A stretch of 26,420 bases of DNA. Source: Paramacrobiotus richtersi (lineage: Eukaryota; Tardigrada; Eutardigrada; Parachela; Macrobiotidae). The translations under genes and the position numbers were made by a program. Every line of letters starts with the position of its first letter. Position 1 is the first letter of the stretch. The notes beneath the pieces were generated by a model. It was not told where the DNA came from, did no database searches, and saw nothing but the letters and a program-made list of their open reading frames with translations. Positions 18,734 through 26,420 of this stretch are shown piece by piece. The stretch spans positions 1 through 26,420 of the forward strand of contig JAQGAU010000547.1 in assembly GCA_034698045.1 (NCBI GenBank). Direction: 5' to 3'.

Positions 18734-19100
18734 TTTTAACGGAAGGAAAGAGATCGAAATGAGATCAAACTGCGCCGAGATAAACGTACAGAAATATTAT
18801 TTAATAATCATGAAGTTCGCTGATTCGAATAATAATTAAATAAAATCAATTCCAAAAAGCAGAAAGTGCAGGACCGCTGGCCGGCCGAAATTGCTCTGAT
18901 TGGTCCAACGATAGCCGATGTAAGCGGAAACAAGTATTTTCCGATGCCTTCCGGAAGAATTATGGTTTAATTGAATTTGACATTGTTTGGCAGAAATGAA
19001 AGTCAAAAAACGTAATACGATAATTTTTCCATCGGAAAATATGTTTGGTTGGTTATGATTTCGGGTTGAAAACATAAGGGGATGCATCCGAAGTGAGCTC
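18734..19100. other. Harbinger right internal noncoding region
   Basis: Upstream of the partner gene; presumably its promoter. No further gene is supported. Confidence 0.4.
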
Positions 19101-19174
19101 ACGATATGAACTGTTTATATCGTCATTCACGATACCATATAGCGGTTTCTCAACCGCCACCTGCGGGCGGGTGG
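19101..19174. repeat. Subterminal palindromes of Harbinger, right end
   Basis: ACGATAT (19101) pairs with ATATCGT (19117-19123); GCGGTT-TCTC-AACCGC (19142-19157) is a perfect hairpin; CCACC (19157-19161) pairs with GGTGG (19170-19174). Similar ATCGT words occur near the left end at 16147-16207. Such sites are plausible binding positions for the Myb-like protein; this is inference. Confidence 0.5.
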
Positions 19175-19229
19175 ATCTATACTGTGTATCGGTAATCATA
19201 TCGGGACCGAATTAAATCTTACTAATAGC

Positions 19230-19896
19230 GTTAAGTTACTGAAGTGGACTAGCGTGTCGACTACTACTGGAGATACTAAGACCATCACCGGTCCGGCGAA
19301 CGCCAGTAAACGATTGATTAGGTTAGATGCGAAGGCAGTGGCCACTGCGTTTAGGGCTATGACGTATTGGCAGGCGTACTGCGCCCGAATTTTGCGGGAA
19401 AGCCAAGAAGAGTGTTGATCTTTGGGTTGGGCGATTTAAACCATATATAACGCGCTTTAGTGACACGACGCGCAAAAGCTCAAGCAGATACTACGGCACC
19501 TAGATGGATTCGCAGCCACATGGTATTATAGATTTTCAGATCAGGTCGCTAGGATTCCGTGTATTTACTCCAAAGGCATTTCTGGATGCACTGACAGCGC
19601 GCGTTCAGGTGATAGATTACCGTACTAAGTTGCGTGAACAGTTGCGGAAACGTGGGCAGCGACGCCATGAGCCATTAGAAGGCTCTTTCAATGATATTAT
19701 GACATTGTGCAACAAGATCACTCGCGATGGATAACTCCAAAATCATTTCCAAGTTGATCTGAAGCCTTCTGCGCGATTATTTATAGCGCTTGGCAAGCTA
19801 ATCCGCCGCTACACAGACGGCGTGTCTGTTGATCAAGCAGAGTGTCAGCAGGCCGTGTCTTTGGAACTGAAGAATCGGAAGTTTGATTATGCCTGA
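19230..19896 (+). pseudogene. Gypsy-B gag
   Basis: Plus-strand frames run SVSTTTGDTKTITGP, then AVATAFRAMTYWQAYCARIL to a TGA at 19416; a second frame (19504-19734) reads FLDALTARVQVIDY, a basic stretch and SFNDIMTLCNKI, and after a stop LKPSARLFIALG and AECQQAVSLELKNRKFDYA. The helical make-up and the LKPSARLF region match Gag of LTR retrotransposons. At least two breaks. No start codon is clear because the leader is split by Harbinger. Confidence 0.6.
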
Positions 19897-20196
19897 ACAT
19901 TGCAGACACGCGCGTGACGAGCACCCACAGCGATATACTGTGATGTAGAGAACGTGATGTCCTCATGATCACCTTGTGCTAGCCTAATGTCGTGATCGTA
20001 TGACTAGCCTGGTCCCTTTGGTATTTTCAAGAAAGACTCTCTGTTCACCTACCTAGAACATAATGCTTGCCTGTTCTTATTCTACACAGTCATCAAATAC
20101 AAACCCGATAAAGCATCAAGCTTCTCTTCTCCTACATTACAATACATTTCACCAACAGCTATGGTAATAGGCAGTTCCGGAGAAGGGAAATGGAAG
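19897..20196. other. Gypsy-B gag remainder, no clear frame
   Basis: Between the last gag helices and the zinc knuckle. Fragmentary; nothing else is recognised. Confidence 0.3.
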
Positions 20197-20250
20197 ATAT
20201 GCCAAGCCGGCTGCTATGGGCGGAAAGGTCACCGACTAGTCAGTGCGCGC
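20197..20250 (+). pseudogene. Gypsy-B nucleocapsid zinc knuckle, damaged
   Basis: The frame WKICQAGCYGRKGH resembles a CCHC knuckle. One extra residue lies between the two Cys, and the last Cys is Ala (GHRLVSA), so zinc binding is probably lost. It lies between gag and protease of Gypsy-B, as expected. Confidence 0.5.
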
Positions 20251-20479
20251 CTGATTGAACTATTGTAAAACGGAATTCTTTGCACGACGTTGAATTGATA
20301 ATAAGAAAGTTAAGCCTACCCGGCAACCTGCGAACAAGCCTGGAGTTGTACATCAGGTACGTTCAGTGTGAGCCAATACGAAACATTCAGTCCCGTGTGT
20401 GAATGGAGACTTACGGTGTGCAGCGGGTGAGGAGGCGACACTGAAGCCGCCTGCCCTAAGTTGCGCATTTGTGATAGGT

Positions 20480-20960
20480 GCTTTGTCAGGTGGTGCACCC
20501 GGACCAGCAGAGGTCTAGCATAGCGCTCCTAATGAACTACAGGAGCCAGCCGCGTTATACGGGATAATGCGGGCCGGCTGGAGAGCGACACGCAACCGCT
20601 CCTCCAGTCGGCGCGAAGGACGGCAAGGACGTATTTTCGGTCGTATTGTGGTGACATCGCTTATACTCGGTGGTTGTTGGAATCGCAGAGACGGTACGCC
20701 AGAGTTGTGTGGCGGCGATTCGTCCTTCCTACATACAGGAACCATGACCTATGCGTTGAAGCATGATGGCTAGGTGGAGGTGTGGACACGGATGTCTTAC
20801 CAGAGGTTTCGTGATTTGGGTAGGAAACGGCTAAAGGATTCGAACCGGCCACTGTGGAGACTACACCACGTTGGGAGCCAGCGGTTTGGTCCAGAGAACG
20901 GCGCGTCACAATTGTAAGAGTAGCTTCAGCCGGTCAGCTTATGTAGCCCGGTTTTCGCCC
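20480..20960 (-). repeat. tRNA-like SINE fragment (minus strand)
   Basis: On the minus strand GGTTCGAATCC (20846-20836) is a perfect RNA polymerase III B box. About 30 bases ahead, TGGCTCCCAACGTGG (20880-20866) resembles an A box with a small insertion. The stretch breaks the Gypsy-B reading frame between zinc knuckle and protease, so it is a likely insertion. It was not folded as a true tRNA, so a SINE or tRNA pseudogene is preferred. The outer limits are approximate. Confidence 0.45.
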
Positions 20961-21087
20961 GTGAGGATAGACGGTCGTTCATGGCCAGCTCAAATCCTGC
21001 CTGTCAGGCAACCAAAGCACGCGATCCAGAGGATTCTTACAAAACACAGGAGCACATTAGGATTGGATGCGCGCGTGAGCCAGCTCC

Positions 21088-21141
21088 CGCGGCTAGTGGA
21101 TCGCAGCAGCCAGGCGCGGCTAGTGGATCGCAGCAGCCAGG
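21088..21141 (+). repeat. 27-bp in-frame duplication coding AASGSQQPG twice
   Basis: Two identical 27-bp units, 21088-21114 and 21115-21141, start CGCGGCTAGTGG. Because 27 is divisible by three, each adds nine residues (AASGSQQPG) in the open plus frame 20981-21274. Perfect identity in otherwise decayed DNA points to a recent slip. Confidence 0.75.
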
Positions 21142-21352
21142 TATGGTGCTCTACGGAAGGGATGTTGCAAAGAGGGCTGCATTGACTACGGGTACCGTGA
21201 GGAAGCCCCGCATGCAACAGATACACTGCCTCGCCCCATGGGGGTGCAAGCACACCCAGTCCGTTATACGTTAGCCAGCTCCGAGGTGGAGGATGTAGAC
21301 CCAAACGTGGAAAGGGGATGCAATACTCGGTTTACGATATGAAGAGTGTTGC

Positions 21353-21990
21353 GTGGTATGTACCGCCATAGCAACTGCCTCGATAAATTGTTTAGTTGCA
21401 GACTACTGCGCAGTACAACGCCGGTCACTGACGCCGGGACGCTATGCGATGGCCGCCGCCGAGGATGGCTACCGAGCCCCTTTCGATGTGTCCGGAAATG
21501 TTCCGTTATTAAATATGAAGTTTGCGGGAAGAGATGCAAAAGCCTTGGTCCAATGCGGCGCCAGCTTGAGTTTCATCAACAGAAGCTTGGCACGGGGTCT
21601 TGAAAATCCAGTTCCGCTACATGTACCGAAATGACAATTACCAATGACCGAGTCGTAACTACATCTGGGCTGGTTCCACTGCGTTTGGACATTTGTGGAA
21701 TGCAATGGGAAATCTTGTTTGTCGTCTTCAATAGGTCTGGAGCGGCAAATACAATTCTGTAATCGGTTGCATCCTCCTACAGCAAGCGGGGCTCTTTATC
21801 GACGTCGGAAATAAGGTCCTTTTAGTACCGAAGGACTATATATTGCTAGCCCATCAGCAAGATGCACTGCTTGCCACAGTCGACGCCATCATGGATAAGC
21901 GTGATCTTACTGCAGATGTTGATTACATAAGACCGTACGAGGTCAAAGGCGTACAGACACAGGTGTATACTTTAATGCACACTTTACTGG
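21353..21990 (+). pseudogene. Gypsy-B aspartic protease with lost active site
   Basis: The frame from 21353 includes NVPLLNMKFAGRDAKALV, then QCGASLSFINRSLARGL. The protease motif would be D-S/T-G-A-S here, but the Asp position codes Gln (CAA at 21551-21553). Further on, the frames read VTTSGLVPLRLDICGM and VIGCILLQQAGLFIDVG with KVLLVPKDY, fitting the flap and C-terminal part of retropepsins. Several shifts occur. It precedes the RT linker. Confidence 0.6.
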
Positions 21991-22073
21991 GGTAAACGAC
22001 TTGCGGTGGTGTTGTTCTGCGCCTGTAGTTTCTATCCTCTCGCAAAAGAAGGTTTCAAGATCGACCTTGCCGG

Positions 22074-22592
22074 TTGGGGTTTTTAGTTGGCGCGTATTCC
22101 GGCCATGCTTGCTCTGCTGGGAAACTACATTATATTTTCCACACTGACGGCCGCCGGATGGGCACTGCGACAGTTGCACCGTTTACAATCCAGTTGCTGC
22201 CGGAAACGAAACCCATATTCGGCAATCAGTACAGCAGATCGCCGGTAAAAATGGAAGAGATTACCGTCAGGTGAAGATATGTTAGCCAATGAAGTAATCC
22301 GGCGAAGTATGTGCCATAGTTGAGCCCGGTAATCCTCGCAAAAATGGACGGCGGCGCAAGATGAAAACTGTGCTCGCACGTCATGGCACTAAACTTTGTC
22401 ACTGTGCCTGACCGCTGACCTCTGCCAGGCATTAACGATTGCCTGCAAGTCCTCGCGGGCGCCAGGTACATTACTATCACTGACCTGCAAAGCTGGTTTT
22501 CGCAGAACAGGTTGCATGAAGACAGTAAGCTGTAGAAACTTACCAAGCCGGAAACGGATCTTGTGAACATGAAGTGAAGTGTTTTGGGCTTC
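22074..22592 (+). pseudogene. Gypsy-B linker and truncated reverse transcriptase
   Basis: The linker reads VAPFTIQLLPETKPIFGNQY and SPVKMEEI. RT follows with LSPVILAKMDGGAR, ALNFVTVPDR, a stop, PLPGINDCLQVLAGARYITI and TDLQSWF, then in a shifted frame EHEVKCFGL at about 22592. These are the first four RT blocks of Ty3/Gypsy. Stops stand where Trp or Tyr are usual. The element ends abruptly: the active-site block, RNase H and integrase are absent on this strand downstream. Confidence 0.75.
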
Positions 22593-22615
22593 GTAACGTC
22601 ACATCGTATTCTGAA

Positions 22616-22737
22616 CGGATGATGATGAGTATTACGCTGGGTGGTCTTCTTTGAAGTGATGTTTCTGTTTACCTCCACTCGGGATTCACCAATCATACAG
22701 ATCTTTACAGATACCCGAGTTGCTTGCTCGGTAACTT
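22616..22737. repeat. 122-bp direct repeat, copy 1
   Basis: Runs from CGGATGATGATGAG to GGTAACTT. It matches 23076-23197 at 116 of 122 positions by hand count, without gaps; similarity stops sharply at both ends. On the minus strand it reads QATRVSVKICM and NITSKKTTQ in both copies. It lies right at the Gypsy-B/Gypsy-C junction. Confidence 0.85.
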
Positions 22738-22754
22738 TGCAGATGAAGGCCAAA

Positions 22755-22952
22755 TTACCGGGGTCGGCGAAGGCTTGAAGCGAATTCATGCAAACTTAGA
22801 AAATAAGAACTGATCAAAGCAACACCGGATCCAGTATCGATATTAGCCGTATACGGTTCCTCGCTAACTACTGCTTTACAAATGACAGGGCAAACAACTT
22901 TGCCATCTACTTGAATGTTGTCTGCGAGTTCGGTGGTCTCAAGCACAGACAA
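22755..22952 (-). pseudogene. Gypsy-C aspartic protease, active-site motif intact
   Basis: A 65-codon frame reads LETTELADNIQVDGKVVC, VICKAVVSEEPYTANI and DTGSGVALISSYF, with DTGSG encoded at 22824-22838. The spacing before the motif (a beta hairpin with GKVVCPVICKAVV) is usual for retropepsins. The frame ends soon after, so the flap and C-terminal half are missing or shifted. It should have processed Gag and Pol. Confidence 0.72.
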
Positions 22953-23075
22953 GGTTTAAAGGCGGGTCACCTTCGGCGCCTGGGGGTTGTTGCCATCCAT
23001 TCGTTGTTTGAGCATCTATTGTCTGAAGACAAAGATATGCTGTTGCTCATTGCTCGACGTGAAAGACGGGGGTTT

Positions 23076-23197
23076 CGGATGATGATGAGTATTATGCTGG
23101 GTGGTCTTCTTTGAAGTAATGTTTCTGTTTACCTCCACTCGGCATTCACCAGTCATACAGATCTTTACAGATACGCGAGTTGCTTGCTTGGTAACTT
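23076..23197. repeat. 122-bp direct repeat, copy 2
   Basis: Partner of 22616-22737, 460 bp away in the same orientation, inside Gypsy-C between zinc knuckle and protease. The two copies bracket the protease. No terminal inverted repeat or target duplication is obvious. It may be a short LTR-like or other mobile unit. Confidence 0.85.
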
Positions 23198-23622
23198 CGG
23201 TTGCGGTGCCGGCAGAGAACAATCCTGAACTGTGGCAACGCTGGCTGTGAGGTCGTTTGTTGGTACGGGTTTCCTTGGGGGTAGCTCTGGATTGGGCGTT
23301 CTCGGGAACCACGACGGGGTTTGATGAGTATCCTTGACTTGGGCTTCGGTATCCCAAATTCGGGCTGGATAAACCGGGATTCTAGTTTTGATATCCGGTA
23401 TTCTGATTGGGGTACCGGGCTGCATAGTTTTGACAAGAGACGCGTTGATGATTCGTGTTTTTTCTTGGCGGTAGTGTGGAGGGAAAGGATTGAACATGAA
23501 ACCTTTACGGATGTTTCCAACCTTACAACAATACAGACATGTTCGCGATGCACGGCTTGATTGAATTCTTTGAGCGGTTTGTGTAAGCTGCAGCTAGCTG
23601 AACTGAGCGTTTGCCTCATCAC
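23146..23622 (-). pseudogene. Gypsy-C nucleocapsid and spacer
   Basis: One frame near 23545-23495 reads TCLYCCKVGNIRKGF: the CX2C pair of a zinc knuckle is present, but the His is Asn and the last Cys is Phe. The frames after it are rich in Pro, Arg, Ser and Gln, with repeated RIPDIKTRIPVYPARI-like steps, as in basic Gag tails. The 122-bp repeat copy at 23076-23197 follows. Confidence 0.5.
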
Positions 23623-23749
23623 TTGCTTTATCGATTTGATCTCCTTGGGTGTAGGCGGCTTTGCTGGCGCAGGGCGAGCTGCCGGCGCATAACGGCAAAT
23701 GCCAAAACGCTTTCACGGCTAACTTCAGCCGTGGTTGTTTCGTCTTCTG

Positions 23750-24500
23750 GCCGCGTAGACTGCATGGCACGGCTCCGGTAAGTGTATGACCGATTGATGT
23801 TTTAAGGCTTTTCTAAGAATTCAGACGGATCGTGGAGGTCGTCGTAAAATGAAACCATCTCACCCTTTACAGCGTCGGACAATCCTTAGAACAAATGCAA
23901 TTAAATGCCTTTAAAGGAGGCATTCGGGTTCCGGTGATAGACGAGTTTGTAGGTGTGGGTGACGTACGCCAAAAGCGCACCGTGGCCAGCATCTTAACAG
24001 TTCGACCATCGAAATCATAATTGACTGCGCTTTTGCAAAATGCTTCCCGCAGAATTGTGTTCACGGCAGGCCAAGTTTTGTCGGCTGTTCGGGCCATGAA
24101 AACTGAAGGGCGTCTGTGTGTAGGCAGGCTTTCGGGCGTAGGATTACTCAAGCCTCTGCCCACGCGTAAGGTCCGGCTTGACTTTGTTGCCTAGAATAAA
24201 CTGGTCGACATCCTCAAGAAGTCGCTCAGAGAATCGTGGTAGAACACGAAGGCTTGAACTTCGCAGAAAGGCTCGATTACGTACCTAAGATTGAGCGGAA
24301 CCGGCTGCTGCGGCTTTTTCAGAGTTTGCCATATCGTCGGGATCAGATAGAGGACTGTTGGGCGAAGAGAATGAGTCGTTGTCTTGAATATCTTCGTTGA
24401 TGGCGCAGATTCGTGCTTTCCGATGTCGTTTTTGTTTACCACTGGCTTTTGCTTTGTTTTCGACAGTCCTTAATCGTTCTCCTTACATCTTGGCTAAATG
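23750..24500 (-). pseudogene. Gypsy-C gag
   Basis: Frames on the minus strand read ICAINEDIQDNDSFSSPNS, FLRSSSLRVLPRFSERL, TADKTWPAVNTILREAFCKS, VYHRNPNASFKGI-like sequence and GLSDAVKGEMVSFYDDLH with DPSEFLEK. The W-x-VNTILREAF stretch and the acidic tail before the knuckle fit Gag capsid domains. It is broken by at least four stops or shifts. The start, perhaps near 24620, is not certain. Confidence 0.55.
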
Positions 24501-24838
24501 TAGTCGTCGAACGCAAACTTATGAATCACCGGTATCTCAAAAGCGGTTTCGTTATGCCCACTGCTGGAAATAGATACGAAATTCGTCCGCTCGCCATTTT
24601 GCAGTCGTATTCCGTGCTGCCATGAGCGAAACTTTCGATAAACCGGCTGTCGGACGCTGCCGCCTCTTATATGACTCTAACGATTCACTGGCCGGGTTTA
24701 TTTGTGTTCGAGTCTTCCTCAAACGTTGTAATTTCAAGGTCGCTGTCTGCATGCGGGGTCAGAACGTACCAAATGACAGAACTGAAATGGCTGACCAGCT
24801 CAAAAGCATAACAAATATCCACTTCCTTGTTGTATAGC

Positions 24839-25090
24839 AGCTGGCTTCCTGGGTGCAGGCGGTCGTTTCAGCCAGATCCAATCCGCTGATGCACAACTTA
24901 ACTTGGTATTATACGGCAATAAATTCCGCTTAAAAGCCGATAAATTTGCATGCAGATTTACTTGCATCTTACTATACCTTCAGGTTCTGAATAAGTTTGC
25001 ACACTTTTTGCGTGCACTGCTAGAACTTGGCGCTCAGGATTTGTTTAATGTGGGCAGACGTTTCTCCGACTGGCAGTTTTGACAGCTTTA
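24839..25090. repeat. 0.4-kb dispersed repeat, copy 1 (diverged)
   Basis: Shares in order GGCGGT, CAATCCG, AAGCCGATAAATTTGCAT, GTGCACTGCTA, GCGCTCAGGA, TGTGGGCAGA and GACTGGCAGTTTT with copies 2 and 3. It is more diverged, has small gaps and lacks the left AT-rich part. It lies head to tail with copy 2, 377 bp apart at the GTGCACTGC word. Confidence 0.7.
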
Positions 25091-25098
25091 GGATTAGG

Positions 25099-25527
25099 AT
25101 TAATTGGTAACCGCAATCCATATCTGTAATATTTTTAAGTGCCATTCCAACAACTTAGCCAATATTCATTATTTTAATATTCCTTGCCTTGTTGTTTCCG
25201 CGGCAGCCCTTCTGGTAGCGGGCGGTTGAGGCAGACTCGGATTCAATCCGTTTACAGACAGTTTTACTGGAGCCTGCTAAAGTCATGCGCCATTAAACCT
25301 TGCATAATAGCCGGAAAATTTGCATGTATCTTTTCTTGTCTATTTCGGTTTGTTGGCTACCTATGCTTATCATGGGAACTTCTTGTGTGTGCACTGCTAA
25401 AAATTAGCGCTCAGGAATTGTGTAATGTGGGCAGAAGTTTCTGCGACTGGCAGTTTTAACAATTTGTCCTGTTTTTAAAGCCACCAGCGACGCAGAAGTG
25501 GCCGTCGAGAAACTGGAACAAAACTAG
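25099..25527. repeat. 0.4-kb dispersed repeat, copy 2
   Basis: Begins ATTAATTGGTAA, then CAACAACTTAGCCAATATTC, a GC hairpin (GCAGCCC-TTCTGGTAGC-GGGCGG), GCCGGAAAATTTGCAT, and ends with TGTCCTGTTTTTAAAGCCA and CCGTCGAGAAACTGG. Copy 3 repeats all of this. Long open frames here (plus 25184-25459) are side effects of the repeat and have no known motif. Confidence 0.85.
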
Positions 25528-25996
25528 GTCACGTAGCATTTAAAATATTTCCATCAGTGCTGCGACTGCACTATTCGGCCCTCGCACATCACTGATTCTA
25601 CGTACGGAGCACTTTTTACAAATCGTGCCAGTACGCATGGAACTGTATTTGATGCAGATGCTCTCTAACTCTCTGTCTCTCTGCCTTCGGTCTGTCTCAA
25701 GTCTTCGTACTGGGCTTATTGTGTCTTGTACATTTGTGATACAATTTGTCGGTCCAGGAACTTCCTCATAAAAGCCCGGTAGAAATAAACGCAACGATGA
25801 ACACGCTAATTTACTTGCCCTAGCTCCGGCTAAAGTCTTGAAAGCTATTGCATACGTTTTGCGGATGCTTCGGCCTTAGTTCCTGGTCATAGTAAGGGCT
25901 TCTGGTGCCTTGACATCCAAGTCGACGCAGTTCTTAAATGTTTTTTTACACGGTTCCGGTTTAGTTCATGCAGAAGGAACTGTTATGCACCTTTGT
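25528..25996. other. Spacer between repeat copies 2 and 3
   Basis: No supported gene. A CT-rich microsatellite (TCTCTAACTCTCTGTCTCTC) lies at 25664-25683, and CATAAAAGCCCGG with GAAATAAACG follows at about 25767-25795, resembling TATA and poly(A) words of an LTR; this is weak. Confidence 0.35.
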
Positions 25997-26420
25997 ATTA
26001 ATCGGTAAGTGAAATCCACCACTATAATATTTGTAAATATCAGTCAACAACTTAGCCAATATTCATTATTATTAATATTCCTTGCCTTATGGTTTCCGCG
26101 GCCGCCCTTCTGGTAGCGGGCGGTTGGGGCAGATTCAGTCCGTTAATATACAATTTTATTGGAGCCTGTTAAAATCATACGCCATTAAACGTCGCATAAT
26201 AGCCGGAAAATTTGCATATATCTTTTCTTGTTTATTTCGGCTTTTGTTGGCCGCCTATGCTTATCATTCGAACTTCTTGTGTGTGCACTGCTAAAAATTA
26301 GCGCTCAGGAATTGTGAAATGTGGGCAGAAGTTTCTGCGACGGGCAGTTTTAACAATTTGTCCTGTTTTTAAAGCCAACAACGACGCAACTAAAGTGTCC
26401 GTCGAGAAATTGGGGCAAAA
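25997..26420. repeat. 0.4-kb dispersed repeat, copy 3 (runs off the window)
   Basis: Begins ATTAATCGGTAA, 898 bp after copy 2, and keeps the same blocks. The hairpin is perfect here: CCGCCC, ten bases, GGGCGG near 26102-26125. The end lies outside the window. Confidence 0.85.

Larger units (their letters stand above)
16127..19222. mobile_element. PIF/Harbinger DNA transposon, two convergent genes, both ends present
   Basis: About 3.1 kb. The ends share the inverted AGATTTAATTC (16132-16142; complement at 19209-19219), and similarity continues inward (CACGATACGAT... and CCCGATATGAT...). TAA stands directly outside on both sides (16124-16126 and 19223-19225), the three-base TAA/TTA target duplication expected for this superfamily. 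Inside are the transposase (plus) and the Myb-like partner gene (minus), the standard Harbinger pair. Subterminal DNA at both sides is rich in ATATCGT palindromes. It sits in the leader of Gypsy-B. The exact first bases of the terminal repeats are uncertain because the two ends differ by a small gap. Confidence 0.75.
22600..24760 (-). mobile_element. Gypsy-C: gag-protease part of another LTR retrotransposon, minus strand
   Basis: Read on the minus strand, from high to low coordinates: gag helices (24500-23750), a damaged zinc knuckle (about 23540-23495), a Pro/Gln/Arg-rich spacer and a protease (22952-22755). RT does not follow; the sequence runs into Gypsy-B RT in the opposite direction. No LTR was proven, although the 0.4-kb repeats at 24839-26420 lie where a 5' LTR would be. 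Confidence 0.65.

Noticed and set aside
20316-21304. Several minus-strand frames of 60-104 codons
   Set aside because: They overlap the SINE-like stretch and the Gypsy-B coding strand; such frames are common translation artefacts of repeats.
25184-26294. Two similar plus-strand frames (91 and 70 codons)
   Set aside because: Similarity follows from the underlying DNA repeat; the frames break differently and carry no known motif, so a conserved protein is not supported.
24839-26420. Hammerhead-type ribozyme in the 0.4-kb repeats
   Set aside because: The CTGATGA and GAAA core words were not found in the required arrangement on either strand.

Overview
This is a gene-poor, transposon-packed piece of a eukaryotic, almost certainly animal, genome. 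Spliceosomal introns with GT/AG borders, four retroelements (three Ty3/Gypsy-like, one LINE) and two DNA-transposon families fill most of it, and no ordinary host gene could be recognised. Nearly every element is frameshifted or broken. The exception is one intact PIF/Harbinger transposase of 363 residues. The host cannot be named with confidence. Repeat-derived peptides around 20.3-20.9 kb resemble ones I recall from parasitic flatworm assemblies, but that is memory and untested.

Layout. 1-2500: unassigned, with twin TGACGTCA octamers and a 34-bp triple repeat. 2573-3445 (minus): remnant of a Ulp1/C48-type cysteine protease. 3760-4210: a decayed 20-bp minisatellite. 4394-6949 (minus): a MULE (Mutator-like) transposase remnant with a FAR1-like zinc finger, DDE core, SWIM finger and an AT-hook-like tail. 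The Ulp1 remnant lies on the same strand just downstream, so the two may be one two-gene element. 7320-7742: a fold-back block of GTATTC, then GAATAC, motifs whose right arm resumes at 15835.

7743-15829 (minus): Gypsy-A, inserted into that fold-back block. It has LTR pieces at both ends, gag, protease (DTGSG), RT, RNase H and integrase, and its gag is split by a LINE (12745 to about 14890) that lacks its 3' half. 15946-22592 (plus): Gypsy-B, with leader, gag, zinc knuckle, protease and a truncated RT. A complete two-gene Harbinger transposon (16127-19222) sits in its leader, and a tRNA-like SINE fragment lies between gag and protease. About 22600-24750 (minus): Gypsy-C gag and protease, meeting Gypsy-B head-on and carrying two copies of a 122-bp repeat. 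24839-26420: three copies of a 0.4-kb repeat with a conserved GC hairpin.

How it fits together. The window records serial insertion: fold-back block, then Gypsy-A, then the LINE; and separately Gypsy-B, then Harbinger. Harbinger is the best preserved and probably the youngest. Its transposase and Myb-like partner gene converge tail to tail; the partner gene has good splice sites but one in-frame stop.
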